A stretch of 36,225 nucleotides of DNA from CAYYIS01 sp964470965 (lineage in GTDB: Bacteria > JAAXHH01 > JABIQT01): assembly GCA_964470965.1 (NCBI GenBank), contig CAYYIS010000050.1, positions 1 through 36,225 of the forward strand. Reading direction: 5' to 3'. The translations under genes and the position numbers were made by a program. Shown piece after piece: positions 1-6,804 of the stretch; the stretch's first letter is position 1; the number at the start of each line of letters is the position of its first letter. Under the pieces are notes generated by a model, which was not told the DNA's origin, did no database searches, and saw only the letters and a program-made list of their open reading frames with translations.

Positions 1-216
1 TCGTGCGATATGCTTCGTCCAAATCAATCCTACGACAAATACTATGAGCGGCGCAACCAGCACATGCAGGTGCTGCACGCGCGGCTGCCAGGCATGGTTA
101 ACGACGGAAAATGGATCGGCAGGTATCATAAGATATCGCATAACAGCGTAGATGATACCGGTGCCGCCGACTAGAAGCGTGGCGCCGTGGACAAGCCAGG
201 CTTCGGGGCGATTCAT
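1..216 (-). CDS. His-rich two-helix membrane protein, C-terminus cut by the window edge
   Basis: An ATG at 216 opens a frame that runs off the left edge of the window (72 codons visible). Its ATG overlaps the TGA of the FMN-binding gene as ATGA, so translation is probably coupled. Two hydrophobic segments are visible, about residues 12-31 and 50-67. Histidines lie at positions 10, 41, 49, 51 and 69, including the stretch HAWQPRVQHLHVL just before the second helix. His at helix ends could bind heme b or quinone, which would suit a membrane electron donor to the flavoprotein encoded just upstream, but this is inference. I do not recognise the family. The real length is unknown because the 3' end is missing. 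Confidence 0.7.
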   Translation of the reverse strand, partial: MNRPEAWLVHGATLLVGGTGIIYAVMRYLMIPADPFSVVNHAWQPRVQHLHVLVAPLIVFVVGLIWTKHIAR

Positions 217-776
217 GGGTTAATGCGGTCTCTCAATATGTGGTTAATTGCAAGCACACGTCTCACCGCTTCGGTCGTTGCGCGGGCCGTGAGGGTCGCA
301 CCGATGACATGACGAATGCTTCGCTTAAGGGCCAGTTCCTCATCTAGACGTTGGCCGACGAATTGATGATACCAGATTCTGTTGGGGATATAATCCCGGG
401 GTTCGTTGAACGAAAGCACTTCAATCCGGACCAATTTATCTTCTGCGTCCGCTATGACCATGATGGTCTGTGGTAGGGTGCGCACTACATGCGCGTCAAA
501 ATAAGCGATACCCACCAGCCTCCCGTCGCGTCTTGCCACATAGGGATGCACAATGGCGCTTGGGAGTTTCAAGCCAGCCAGTTCCTCCGCTTGCGTGATT
601 TGCTCGTCCGTCAGGAATACGGTCGTTCGCTCGATCGAACAAGCCGGAAAAGCCAGCTTTAAAGCCTCATCTACGGTAATGAAGACCGTGGCCACCGCCT
701 GCGTGGTTATTAACAGACACAATACCAGGGAAATTAGGCCCCATGTTCTTATTGTTGTTGTACCGCTGGTGATCAT
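213..776 (-). CDS. exported FMN-binding protein (RnfG/NqrC-type flavinylation domain)
   Basis: This 187-residue protein has a hydrophobic signal segment at about residues 12-30. Near its C-terminus it carries IGATLTARATTEAV (residues 158-171), the form of the FMN-binding domain in which ApbE links FMN to the last Thr of an (S)GAT-x-T motif; here that is Thr163. The Ser normally first in the motif is Ile, a conservative departure in a position that is not the attachment residue. The gene overlaps apbE upstream and the His-rich membrane protein downstream, each by the 4 bp ATGA. That order fits a covalent flavoprotein in the periplasm, modified by the neighbouring ApbE and exchanging electrons with a membrane partner. 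The redox partner and substrate cannot be read from the sequence. Confidence 0.8.
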   Translation of the reverse strand: MITSGTTTIRTWGLISLVLCLLITTQAVATVFITVDEALKLAFPACSIERTTVFLTDEQITQAEELAGLKLPSAIVHPYVARRDGRLVGIAYFDAHVVRTLPQTIMVIADAEDKLVRIEVLSFNEPRDYIPNRIWYHQFVGQRLDEELALKRSIRHVIGATLTARATTEAVRRVLAINHILRDRINP

Positions 777-1834
777 TCGACAACCCGCCGTTCAAGACGC
801 GGAAAAAATTCCAGATAAACCTGTTCGTCCAGATCTCTGAAACGTCCGGCTAACCCCATGGTAGCCCGGGCCCGGAAGCCCCCCGCGTCTGGTTCCAGAA
901 CTAACGCTTCGACACCCGGCCGGTTCGACGCCCAGACAAGTGCCTGCTCCGGCCCCATAACATACAGACCAGTCGACAAGCAGTCCGCGGTGATACTGTC
1001 TTCCGCCCAGATAGTCAGTGTGCCGAAGTCAACCTTCGATTCTCCGCTTCGCGGGTCAAGGATATGGCTGTATCGAACCCCATTCACTTCAATACTCCGT
1101 TCACTGTTGCCGGTTGTGGCTACCGCGCCGCGATCGATCATAAGACGCAACACCGGTCGTTCCCGCTCCCTCGGCGATGCGACACCGAAGTAAAAAGGTT
1201 CACCCGTCCCCATTACAGCTACCTGGCCGCCCAAGTTCATAGTGGCCCTGATAACACCGTCTCCAGCCACGGATTCCAAAGCATTATCGAGACCGGCACC
1301 CTTTCCGAAACCGCCTTCTTCGATGCGGAATCCTCGGTGAGGACGTACCGCTTTACGTCCCGTTAGCTTCAAAGAATCCATGCCACCGTATTTTAACGCT
1401 GCTTGACGCTCTGAAAGTTCCGGGATCCGTCCCCCGGTCCGAAGTCCCCATGCCTCCACTAGCAACCCTATAGCCGGATCAAATGCACCTTCCGTCACAC
1501 GACACCAATAACCAGCCGTCTGAAGCTCGGAAGCCAGTTCCTCGGATAGCTCGAAAGGGACGCCTACTTTCGAGCGATTGAAGCGTGCCAATTCTGTATC
1601 TTTCCGCCATGTAGATAGCCGCGCTTCCGTTTCAATCAACGCACGGATCGCCCGTTCGCTAGCGGCCAATGCTGTGGGTCGGTCGACCGCCTCCACCGTA
1701 ATTACTAAGGAGGTCCCCATAACAGTAAACCGTCGTTCTACGCTTGCCGTCCCTTCTTCACCTGCGAAAGAAAGAGTCGCCAAGCTTAAGATAAAGATTA
1801 ATAAAGAAGCGTTTATATTAATGACGGCTTTCAC
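773..1834 (-). CDS. apbE: FAD:protein FMN transferase (ApbE)
   Basis: ApbE transfers FMN from FAD to a Thr in exported FMN-binding domains, using Mg2+. The 353-residue protein begins with a signal peptide (about residues 1-24, no lipobox Cys) and carries the family motifs in order: MGTS near residue 40, the E-x-R-LSTWR motif, GAFDPAIG, a GGFGKGAGLD version of the GG-x-KG loop, NLGGQ, ATTGNSER, YSHILDPRSG, and the metal-site segment TADCLSTGLYVMG. Length is normal for the family. Its stop overlaps the start of the FMN-binding gene, its likely substrate. The start follows the porin stop by 37 bp, so all four genes probably share a transcript. Confidence 0.95.
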   Translation of the reverse strand: MKAVININASLLIFILSLATLSFAGEEGTASVERRFTVMGTSLVITVEAVDRPTALAASERAIRALIETEARLSTWRKDTELARFNRSKVGVPFELSEELASELQTAGYWCRVTEGAFDPAIGLLVEAWGLRTGGRIPELSERQAALKYGGMDSLKLTGRKAVRPHRGFRIEEGGFGKGAGLDNALESVAGDGVIRATMNLGGQVAVMGTGEPFYFGVASPRERERPVLRLMIDRGAVATTGNSERSIEVNGVRYSHILDPRSGESKVDFGTLTIWAEDSITADCLSTGLYVMGPEQALVWASNRPGVEALVLEPDAGGFRARATMGLAGRFRDLDEQVYLEFFPRLERRVVE

Positions 1835-1871
1835 TATTTACTTGCCCTAAGAATCCTACGGGTCTCTCAGT

Positions 1872-3152
1872 TTAAAATATGTATCCCAGTGCGGCATTAA
1901 CCTGATTCACACCGGTGTCTGAAGCATTTTTGACTATTTTGTAATCGCCTTTGAACACGATTCTGCTCTCGGGATAGAAAGCCATGCCTACTGTCAATGA
2001 GTTCACGTTGTTTGAAGGATTCTGAGTGAAGCCAGACGGTACCGAACTTTGTGTGTTGTACTTTTCGTACCGGAAATAAGGCATCAGCGATTTATCATTA
2101 TGCTTGGAGCGAGTTAGCAAATCGTAACCTGCCTGTACGTAAAACCCTCGAAGTTCATCGCCTACGGATGCATTGCCGGTAAGACCCTGCGCTTGATTGA
2201 ACTCCGCCGCGTCTCCCACCTTGGCTAAGGCACCAAGCGCACTCAGCCACAGGCCTTGATATCGTATGTCCACGTGGCCCTCAAAAATAGAAGTAGTCAC
2301 ATTCAGATTTTTCGTGCCCAACTTCATATCCTGTCCTGATTTACCCAGATATGTGGCACTTCCAAATACGATTCCAGGGCGTGGGGTGAGATCCAATCTG
2401 CCGGTCCAGCCGAAATCGTCTGATTTTGCCTTGGATCCCTTCTGGCGTCCACCGCGCAAGCCAGAGGAGGAAAATCCACTACCTTTCATTCCGTTGACCA
2501 GATAGGTACGGTAGGAAACCACACCGTCTGGGCTTTGCCCAAAAACACCGATGCCATTTTCCCGCCAGGTTGTAGGTAGGATATACTTTTCAACCATTGG
2601 TCGTTCCACACCCATGAAAACTGTTGGTTCATGCAATTCATTTACTAAACCCATGGGCATCAGGAGGAGCCCGGCGCGAATGTTAAATCCTGGTTTGTGG
2701 AGATATTCGACATGGACGAACTCCGCTGATGCCGAACCGGCAACAGCGGTCGAGGCATGTTCGAATTCAAATTCAGTGTTCAGCAACCATTTGTCGTTAA
2801 ACTTATAACCCACATAAATGATTGCTCGGAGCCAATCAAAATTGTCTACTTTTCCAGATTCAGAACCGTCTTGCTTTTTCGCTGCATAATTTTTATAGAT
2901 TCCCTCACCGTAACCACCGATTGAAACACCCCGCTCGGTTCGGTAAATCTTTGAAGCAGCCGGACCAAATCCAAAAAGACTAGTATCTGCTTTAACCGCT
3001 GCTTCTCCTAACTTGAGCCGTTCAATCTCTCCACTGAGGATGTAAATCCTGCGGCTGAGTTCCGACAGGCTGTCCGAAGAAGTTTGTTGTGCAAAACCCG
3101 GTGTTGCGGTAATCAATATTCCTACGAGCGTCAAACAGAAAAACCGAAACAT
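1872..3152 (-). CDS. outer-membrane porin, OprP/OprO-like
   Basis: From the ATG at 3152 the protein has 426 residues: a cleavable signal ending in an AQQ-type site, a short helical/coiled segment (LSELSRRIYILSGEIERLKLG) typical of the N-terminus of OprP/OprO-like porins, then a long run of amphipathic beta strands and a C-terminal Phe (GYIF), the usual barrel-assembly signal. The open frame extends to 3191, but 3152 was chosen because the signal peptide starts there and AAGGG lies about 7 nt upstream. It is the first gene of the porin-apbE-FMN-protein unit, so it may import or export the substrate or metal complex of that redox system. Substrate specificity is not visible; phosphate is only the family default. 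Confidence 0.8.
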   Translation of the reverse strand: MFRFFCLTLVGILITATPGFAQQTSSDSLSELSRRIYILSGEIERLKLGEAAVKADTSLFGFGPAASKIYRTERGVSIGGYGEGIYKNYAAKKQDGSESGKVDNFDWLRAIIYVGYKFNDKWLLNTEFEFEHASTAVAGSASAEFVHVEYLHKPGFNIRAGLLLMPMGLVNELHEPTVFMGVERPMVEKYILPTTWRENGIGVFGQSPDGVVSYRTYLVNGMKGSGFSSSGLRGGRQKGSKAKSDDFGWTGRLDLTPRPGIVFGSATYLGKSGQDMKLGTKNLNVTTSIFEGHVDIRYQGLWLSALGALAKVGDAAEFNQAQGLTGNASVGDELRGFYVQAGYDLLTRSKHNDKSLMPYFRYEKYNTQSSVPSGFTQNPSNNVNSLTVGMAFYPESRIVFKGDYKIVKNASDTGVNQVNAALGYIF

Positions 3153-3176
3153 GCAAATCCCTTTTTGAGACACACA

Positions 3177-3205
3177 TTGACTTTTTGGCAAGTCAATCGT
3201 ATCTT
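3177..3205 (+). promoter_or_regulatory. candidate sigma70 promoter reading rightward between porin and dtxR
   Basis: TTGACT (3177-3182), a 17-bp spacer and TATCTT (3200-3205) give a plausible vegetative promoter on the plus strand, with a start near 3212. The -35 is one arm of the inverted repeat TTGACTTTTTGGCAAGTCAA (3177-3196), so a dimeric regulator could bind over it. No plus-strand gene follows for more than 1 kb, but a strong terminator lies about 50 bp downstream. Confidence 0.4.
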
Positions 3206-3206
3206 A

Positions 3207-3238
3207 CATTAAGACAAGGGACAGGCCCCTTCTTAATG
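3207..3238. repeat. inverted repeat / hairpin upstream of the porin
   Basis: CATTAAG (3207-3213) pairs with CTTAATG (3232-3238). Inside it, AAGGG (3216-3220) pairs with CCCTT (3227-3231) around a 6-nt loop. This gives 12 pairs with a 2-nt bulge. It lies in the porin leader on one strand and across the predicted start site of the plus-strand transcript on the other, so it could be an operator or an RNA structure. Confidence 0.6.
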
Positions 3239-3310
3239 AAGATGTCATTTCCTTGGCTATAGGGACTATCGGACGGGCTTGACAGGTCACGGGCGATAGT
3301 CCCTTTTTAT
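3212..3310 (+). ncRNA. candidate small RNA, about 100 nt
   Basis: A predicted promoter at 3177-3205 and a perfect intrinsic terminator at 3261-3304 enclose about 100 bases with no credible reading frame, transcribed divergently from the porin. This is the simplest explanation for a plus-strand terminator in a region with no plus-strand gene. No known RNA family is recognised. It is an inference from signals only. Confidence 0.35.
3261..3310 (+). terminator. strong intrinsic terminator, plus strand
   Basis: AGGGACTATC (3261-3270) and GATAGTCCCT (3295-3304) form a perfect 10-bp stem followed by TTTTATTT on the plus strand. On the minus strand no T-run follows the stem, so it does not serve dtxR. 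The loop is long at 24 nt. Confidence 0.8.
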
Positions 3311-3529
3311 TTATGTCTTACTAATTAACACAGGTACTTGCCGTCCTCCTATCGTATGACACTTTATTCTTACTGGTTCGTGAATCTGTTACCCCTAAAG
3401 AAAAGTCCTAGAATTTAAAACTTCAGGCTCTTATCAGGGTCTTATAAGGAACTTTCACTATTTCTGTTTCAATCTGCGCCAGCCGGCAGGGATTCCGCCG
3501 CTTTGTCGGGCACGACGCATGATGCCAGG
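3311..3529. other. intergenic, no gene seen
   Basis: AT-rich spacer downstream of dtxR. It holds a small direct repeat (CTCTTATCAGGGTCTTAT near 3428) and the palindrome CTTATAAG, but no credible frame or terminator for dtxR. Confidence 0.5.
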
Positions 3530-4033
3530 TTACAGATCTTTGGAATCCCAATACCTATCCAGAAATGCTTTGGCTTCAGGATTGTCACCCATCGTGAATT
3601 CCAGGAACCACAGGAGGTGCTCTCCGGTTTCCGTGCTGATCAAGTGCTCAATTTTACAGGCATCGATTTCCGCCCGTCCAGGGCTGACATGTAGCACATC
3701 CCGGAAAAAGGTGATGATAGTCTGCCTATGCGAACGTATGGATTCGGCTAGTCTGTGACCCGCCTCCGACAGCCGCAGAAAACGATTCCTGTCCTCTTCC
3801 AGAAACCCTTTCTCCTTCAAATTTTTCAACATGATCGATGCACTGCCCGGTGTGATATTCAGGGAACGGGCCACATCTGAAACGCGGGCATATCCCTGGT
3901 CATCGACCAGCTTATTGATCGTCATGAGATAATGTGCAGCGCTGTGCGTAATTTCATTGTGTTCAAACTCTTTCCAGATTTCCATTTTTCTGCCTACCGC
4001 GCTGAGCGCCATCGGACCCCTTGCGGTATCCAA
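3530..4033 (-). CDS. DtxR/MntR-family metal-dependent transcriptional regulator
   Basis: The 167-residue protein has an N-terminal winged helix in which YARVSDVARSLNITPGSASI is the recognition helix-turn-helix, followed by the wing and a dimerisation/metal domain. The latter carries the signature DACKIEH, matching the Cys/Glu-x-x-Glu-His ligands of the DtxR/MntR primary site, and an upstream His in the SIRSHRQT segment. It has no SH3-like C-terminal domain, so it belongs with the short MntR/IdeR-like members. The Cys in the ligand motif is more like iron-responsive DtxR than manganese-responsive MntR, but metal choice cannot be settled from this. It lies beside the porin operon, which it may control. 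Its own promoter region is full of repeated elements, consistent with autoregulation. Confidence 0.88.
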   Translation of the reverse strand: MDTARGPMALSAVGRKMEIWKEFEHNEITHSAAHYLMTINKLVDDQGYARVSDVARSLNITPGSASIMLKNLKEKGFLEEDRNRFLRLSEAGHRLAESIRSHRQTIITFFRDVLHVSPGRAEIDACKIEHLISTETGEHLLWFLEFTMGDNPEAKAFLDRYWDSKDL

Positions 4034-4101
4034 GACGGGTATGTGTTCAAGTATTACTTATTGGTGGCAATGAACTTTGCTGTAGCAATAAAATATTTGT
4101 A

Positions 4102-4210
4102 TTGACAATAGAATGTTTTATTACCCAAACTATTGTTTGTATAATAGACAAAAAATTAGCTTTGTCAAGATAATAATGCGGAAACAAAAGAAATCAAAGT
4201 TTGACAATAG
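4102..4210. repeat. repeated TTGACAATAG elements upstream of dtxR
   Basis: TTGACAATAG occurs at 4102-4111 and again at 4201-4210. CTATTGT, its inverse, occurs at 4130-4136, and TTTGTCAA lies at 4161-4168. The first and inverted copies flank the predicted dtxR start site, a good position for an autoregulatory operator. The same TTGAC/GTCAA half sites occur at 3177-3196 upstream of the porin. Confidence 0.5.
4141..4168 (-). promoter_or_regulatory. sigma70-type promoter for dtxR
   Basis: On the minus strand TTGACA (4168-4163), a 16-bp spacer and TATTAT (4146-4141) give a near-consensus promoter. The predicted start is near 4134, leaving a leader of about 100 nt before the ATG at 4033. The leader spans two ACAATAG-type repeats. 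Confidence 0.65.
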
Positions 4211-4235
4211 ATTACTAATCATACCGTAGACCGAT

Positions 4236-4252
4236 AGGTAGGCCTAATACCT
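4236..4252. promoter_or_regulatory. imperfect palindrome, possible metalloregulator operator
   Basis: AGGTAGGCCTAATACCT has a perfect TAGGCCTA core flanked by AGG and, offset by one base, CCT. The left half resembles the TTAGGTTAGG half of DtxR/IdeR boxes; the right half does not fit well. It lies upstream of the plus-strand SGNH hydrolase gene and beside a DtxR-family gene. Confidence 0.25.
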
Positions 4253-4369
4253 TGATTACAGAGACTTAAAACTATTCTGCCTTGCCTTATTACATACTTG
4301 TCTGTACTTTATCCTTCCATTTTTCTGGCAACCTGTTGAATTTGGCATTATAGGTCATTCGGGGGATCT

Positions 4370-5473
4370 GTGTTACGATCGCTGGGGATTAATCTGAGCC
4401 TTTTCGGAAGTGCAGTGCTGGGAATCTGGGTATGCCTTGAGATCGGATTCGCGGTGGGGGCGCCGCAGATTCCTATCCGTGAGCCGCTTATGTATGCGCC
4501 GCATTCGGTTCTGCGCTATGTGCCCAACCCGGGCACGAGCTGGCGCTACCGTACGACGGAGTTCGACACGCAGGTGGCGTTCAACGTCCATGGCTTTCGG
4601 AATATAGAGCGACCGCTCGAAAAACCGGCCGGCACGTTCCGTATCCTGTGCCTGGGTGATTCCTTCACCCTGGGCGCCGAAGTGGCGATGGAGGACAGTT
4701 ATGCCTACATTCTGGAGCAATTGCTTAACGAACGCGCTGCGTCACGAGGCGATTCTGTTCGGTTTGAGGTCATGAACGGCGGCGTCGGCGGCTACGGAAC
4801 CTTCCAGGAATTGCTGTTCCTCCAGGAATTCGGTATGGTCCATAATCCGGATTTGATCCTGGCTCAGTTCTATTCCAATGATGTGCGGGACAACATGAAA
4901 TACCAGGAATTTTGGAACACTGTTTATCCGGATTCCTCGATCTTCCTCTCTACTTCATCTGTTTTCGCCGATATATTGGCGCTCCTGGAAGACCATAGCC
5001 ACGTGTATCACTTCTTCCGGTCCCGTTTTAATATCCTCAAATCGGTACTGGGCTTCAAAGTGCTGGCCGATTTCGATGATCTAATGGTCATGGCGCCGGA
5101 GCCCTCCTCGGAAATCGAGAAGGGCTGGGAGCTGACGCGAAAGCTCTTCCTTAAAATATGGGATCTGGCACGGGCGAATCAGGCCGGATTTGCGATCATG
5201 GTTGTCCCGAATAAAGCCCAGGTAGGGCAGAACGAACCGCCTGATGCATGGATCGAAGAGCAGAAGCTGGACATGACGAAACCGATCCGTATATTGCGGG
5301 AATTCGGCTTGCAGAACCGGATTCCTGTGTTAGACCTATTGCCCGATTTGCAGTCAGCCAGTGAGACGCAGGCTTTGTATTACGATTGGGACGGTCATTG
5401 GAACGCATTTGGTAACCGGGCCGCCGCGGCTACGATCGTAGAATTTTTGGAAGCAGAGGCATTAGTACCGTAA
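4370..5473 (+). CDS. membrane-anchored SGNH/GDSL hydrolase-like protein
   Basis: The 367-residue protein has an N-terminal hydrophobic anchor (about residues 5-28), so the hydrolase domain should face the periplasm. The four SGNH blocks are visible: LGDSFTLG with nucleophile Ser98, NGGVGGYG (block II Gly), YSNDVRDN with Asn170, and DWDGHWNAFG with Asp341 and His343. This set supports esterase or O-acyl transferase/deacetylase activity on a polysaccharide or lipid; the substrate is unknown. The start is GTG at 4370, behind GGGGGA with a tight 3-nt spacing, so the start is less certain than the family. The gene ends 22 bp before the E1 alpha gene, suggesting a shared transcript. Confidence 0.85.
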   Translation: MLRSLGINLSLFGSAVLGIWVCLEIGFAVGAPQIPIREPLMYAPHSVLRYVPNPGTSWRYRTTEFDTQVAFNVHGFRNIERPLEKPAGTFRILCLGDSFTLGAEVAMEDSYAYILEQLLNERAASRGDSVRFEVMNGGVGGYGTFQELLFLQEFGMVHNPDLILAQFYSNDVRDNMKYQEFWNTVYPDSSIFLSTSSVFADILALLEDHSHVYHFFRSRFNILKSVLGFKVLADFDDLMVMAPEPSSEIEKGWELTRKLFLKIWDLARANQAGFAIMVVPNKAQVGQNEPPDAWIEEQKLDMTKPIRILREFGLQNRIPVLDLLPDLQSASETQALYYDWDGHWNAFGNRAAAATIVEFLEAEALVP

Positions 5474-5495
5474 CCGTAAAGGAGTACCCGATTAT

Positions 5496-6509
5496 ATGCA
5501 GATTACCGACAACGTAGGTATATCTTCGCCGGATAACCTGATCGAGACGGGAATTTCCCGGGAGAAGGCATTGGATTTATACTACTACATGCGTCTGACG
5601 CGGGAGGTCGAGCAGCGGGCGATCAACCTGTATCGCCAGGGCCGCCTACTGGGCGCCCTGTATACCGCAATTGGAAACGAAGCCGTCTCCGTCGGTACGG
5701 CCTGTACGCTGCAGGATGGTGATGTGGCGGCTCCCCTGCATCGGGGCATGGGGGTGCAGCTGGTGCGGGGCACCACGCCTAAAGAGGTATACGGCACGTA
5801 CATGGGACGTGGGGGCACTGGTGCCAACGGTAAGGACGGCAGTCTTCATATCGGCAGTACGGAACGCGGTATGTTTTCTTTGATCAGTCACCTCGGATCC
5901 ATGATACCTCCATCCGTGGGCGTAGCACTGGCGAGTAAAATATCAGGTAGAAATTATGTGGCCATAACCTATATCGGCGACGGCGCCACCAGCATCGGTG
6001 AATTCCATGAATCGCTCAATTTCGCGGCGGTCATGCGTCTACCCTTTATTTTGGTCATCGAGAACAACCAGTTCGCCTATTCGACTCCGCTTTCACTCCA
6101 GTTTTCCTGCAAACACCTGGTGGACCGCGCCAAAGGATACGGTATGGCCGGAGAGCGGGTGGATGGCACGGACGTGATAGCCGTGTATCAGGTTTGTCGA
6201 GAAGCGGTGGATCGCGCCCGTGCCGGCGAAGGGCCGACGTTGATCGAGGCGGTGACCATGCGCTTGCGGGGTCATTCCGAGGCAGACCGCGCGGAATACG
6301 TTCCGAAGGCCATGTTGGAGGCCTGGTCGAAAAAAGATCCCGTAGAACAGTTTGAACGCCGCCTCCACGAAGCCGGATGGTTGAGCAGCGAAGCAAAGCA
6401 GGAAATGGAGCAAGATATCGCTCAGGAAATCCATGCCGCCGTGGAGGAAGCGGAGCGGAGCCCCAACCCCGCCGCGGTAGAAACCCTGACGGATGTATAC
6501 GCGAATTAA
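5496..6509 (+). CDS. thiamine-diphosphate-dependent 2-oxoacid/acetoin dehydrogenase E1 component, alpha subunit
   Basis: The 337-residue protein matches the E1 alpha family along its length. It has the thiamine diphosphate/Mg motif starting GDGATSIGEFHES at residue 161 and closing with ENN about 28 residues later, and the phosphorylation-loop region around RLRGHSEADRAEY. The normal reaction is decarboxylation of pyruvate, a branched 2-oxoacid or acetoin, with transfer of the acyl group to a lipoyl E2. E1 alpha normally needs a beta subunit, yet no beta, E2 or E3 gene is in this window. The start has a good ribosome site (AAAGGAG). It lies between an SGNH hydrolase gene and a 72-residue unknown gene on the same strand. 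Substrate cannot be decided. Confidence 0.9.
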   Translation: MQITDNVGISSPDNLIETGISREKALDLYYYMRLTREVEQRAINLYRQGRLLGALYTAIGNEAVSVGTACTLQDGDVAAPLHRGMGVQLVRGTTPKEVYGTYMGRGGTGANGKDGSLHIGSTERGMFSLISHLGSMIPPSVGVALASKISGRNYVAITYIGDGATSIGEFHESLNFAAVMRLPFILVIENNQFAYSTPLSLQFSCKHLVDRAKGYGMAGERVDGTDVIAVYQVCREAVDRARAGEGPTLIEAVTMRLRGHSEADRAEYVPKAMLEAWSKKDPVEQFERRLHEAGWLSSEAKQEMEQDIAQEIHAAVEEAERSPNPAAVETLTDVYAN

Positions 6510-6523
6510 AAAGAGGAAGTGAT

Positions 6524-6742
6524 ATGTCCGGTTTGGATATTCCGATGTTCCCCCAATGGAATATCGGCGACACCCGCCAACTTGGAGACAGGGATCTGGA
6601 CCAACTGATTGAATCCGATGCGTACGATTCTTACGATCAGGCCTACGTCGTAGACCGGGCGCGGTGGAAAATAATCGAAGAAATTCACCGCGCAAATGGT
6701 GATTCCGAATACACACTGGAATGCATTGCTGTAGACGAATAG
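6524..6742 (+). CDS. small acidic protein of unknown function, 72 residues
   Basis: The ATG at 6524 follows AAGAGGAAG 14 bp after the E1 alpha stop, which marks the true start of a frame that is open further upstream. The protein is acidic, without membrane segments or Cys pairs. The N-terminus is rich in Pro and aromatic residues, and the middle (LDQLIESDAYDSYDQAYVV) is Asp/Tyr-rich. I do not recognise it. Its tight position after E1 alpha suggests translation from the same message and perhaps an accessory role, but nothing in the sequence shows a function. Confidence 0.65.
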   Translation: MSGLDIPMFPQWNIGDTRQLGDRDLDQLIESDAYDSYDQAYVVDRARWKIIEEIHRANGDSEYTLECIAVDE

Positions 6743-6804
6743 CATGCCAGTATCAATGATTCAGAATTGCGAAGTTCCCAAGGGGATTTCTCCGTAAATC
6801 CGCC

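Larger units (their letters stand above)
4034..4369. other. AT-rich regulatory intergenic region between dtxR and the SGNH hydrolase gene
   Basis: This 336-bp region separates divergent genes. It contains the dtxR promoter (4141-4168), three copies of an ACAATAG element (4102-4210) and a GGCC-centred palindrome (4236-4252), each described separately. No coding frame is credible, and no promoter for the rightward gene stands out. Confidence 0.7.

Noticed and set aside
4236..4252. A proper DtxR/IdeR box
   Set aside because: Only the left half fits the consensus; kept as a low-confidence palindrome.
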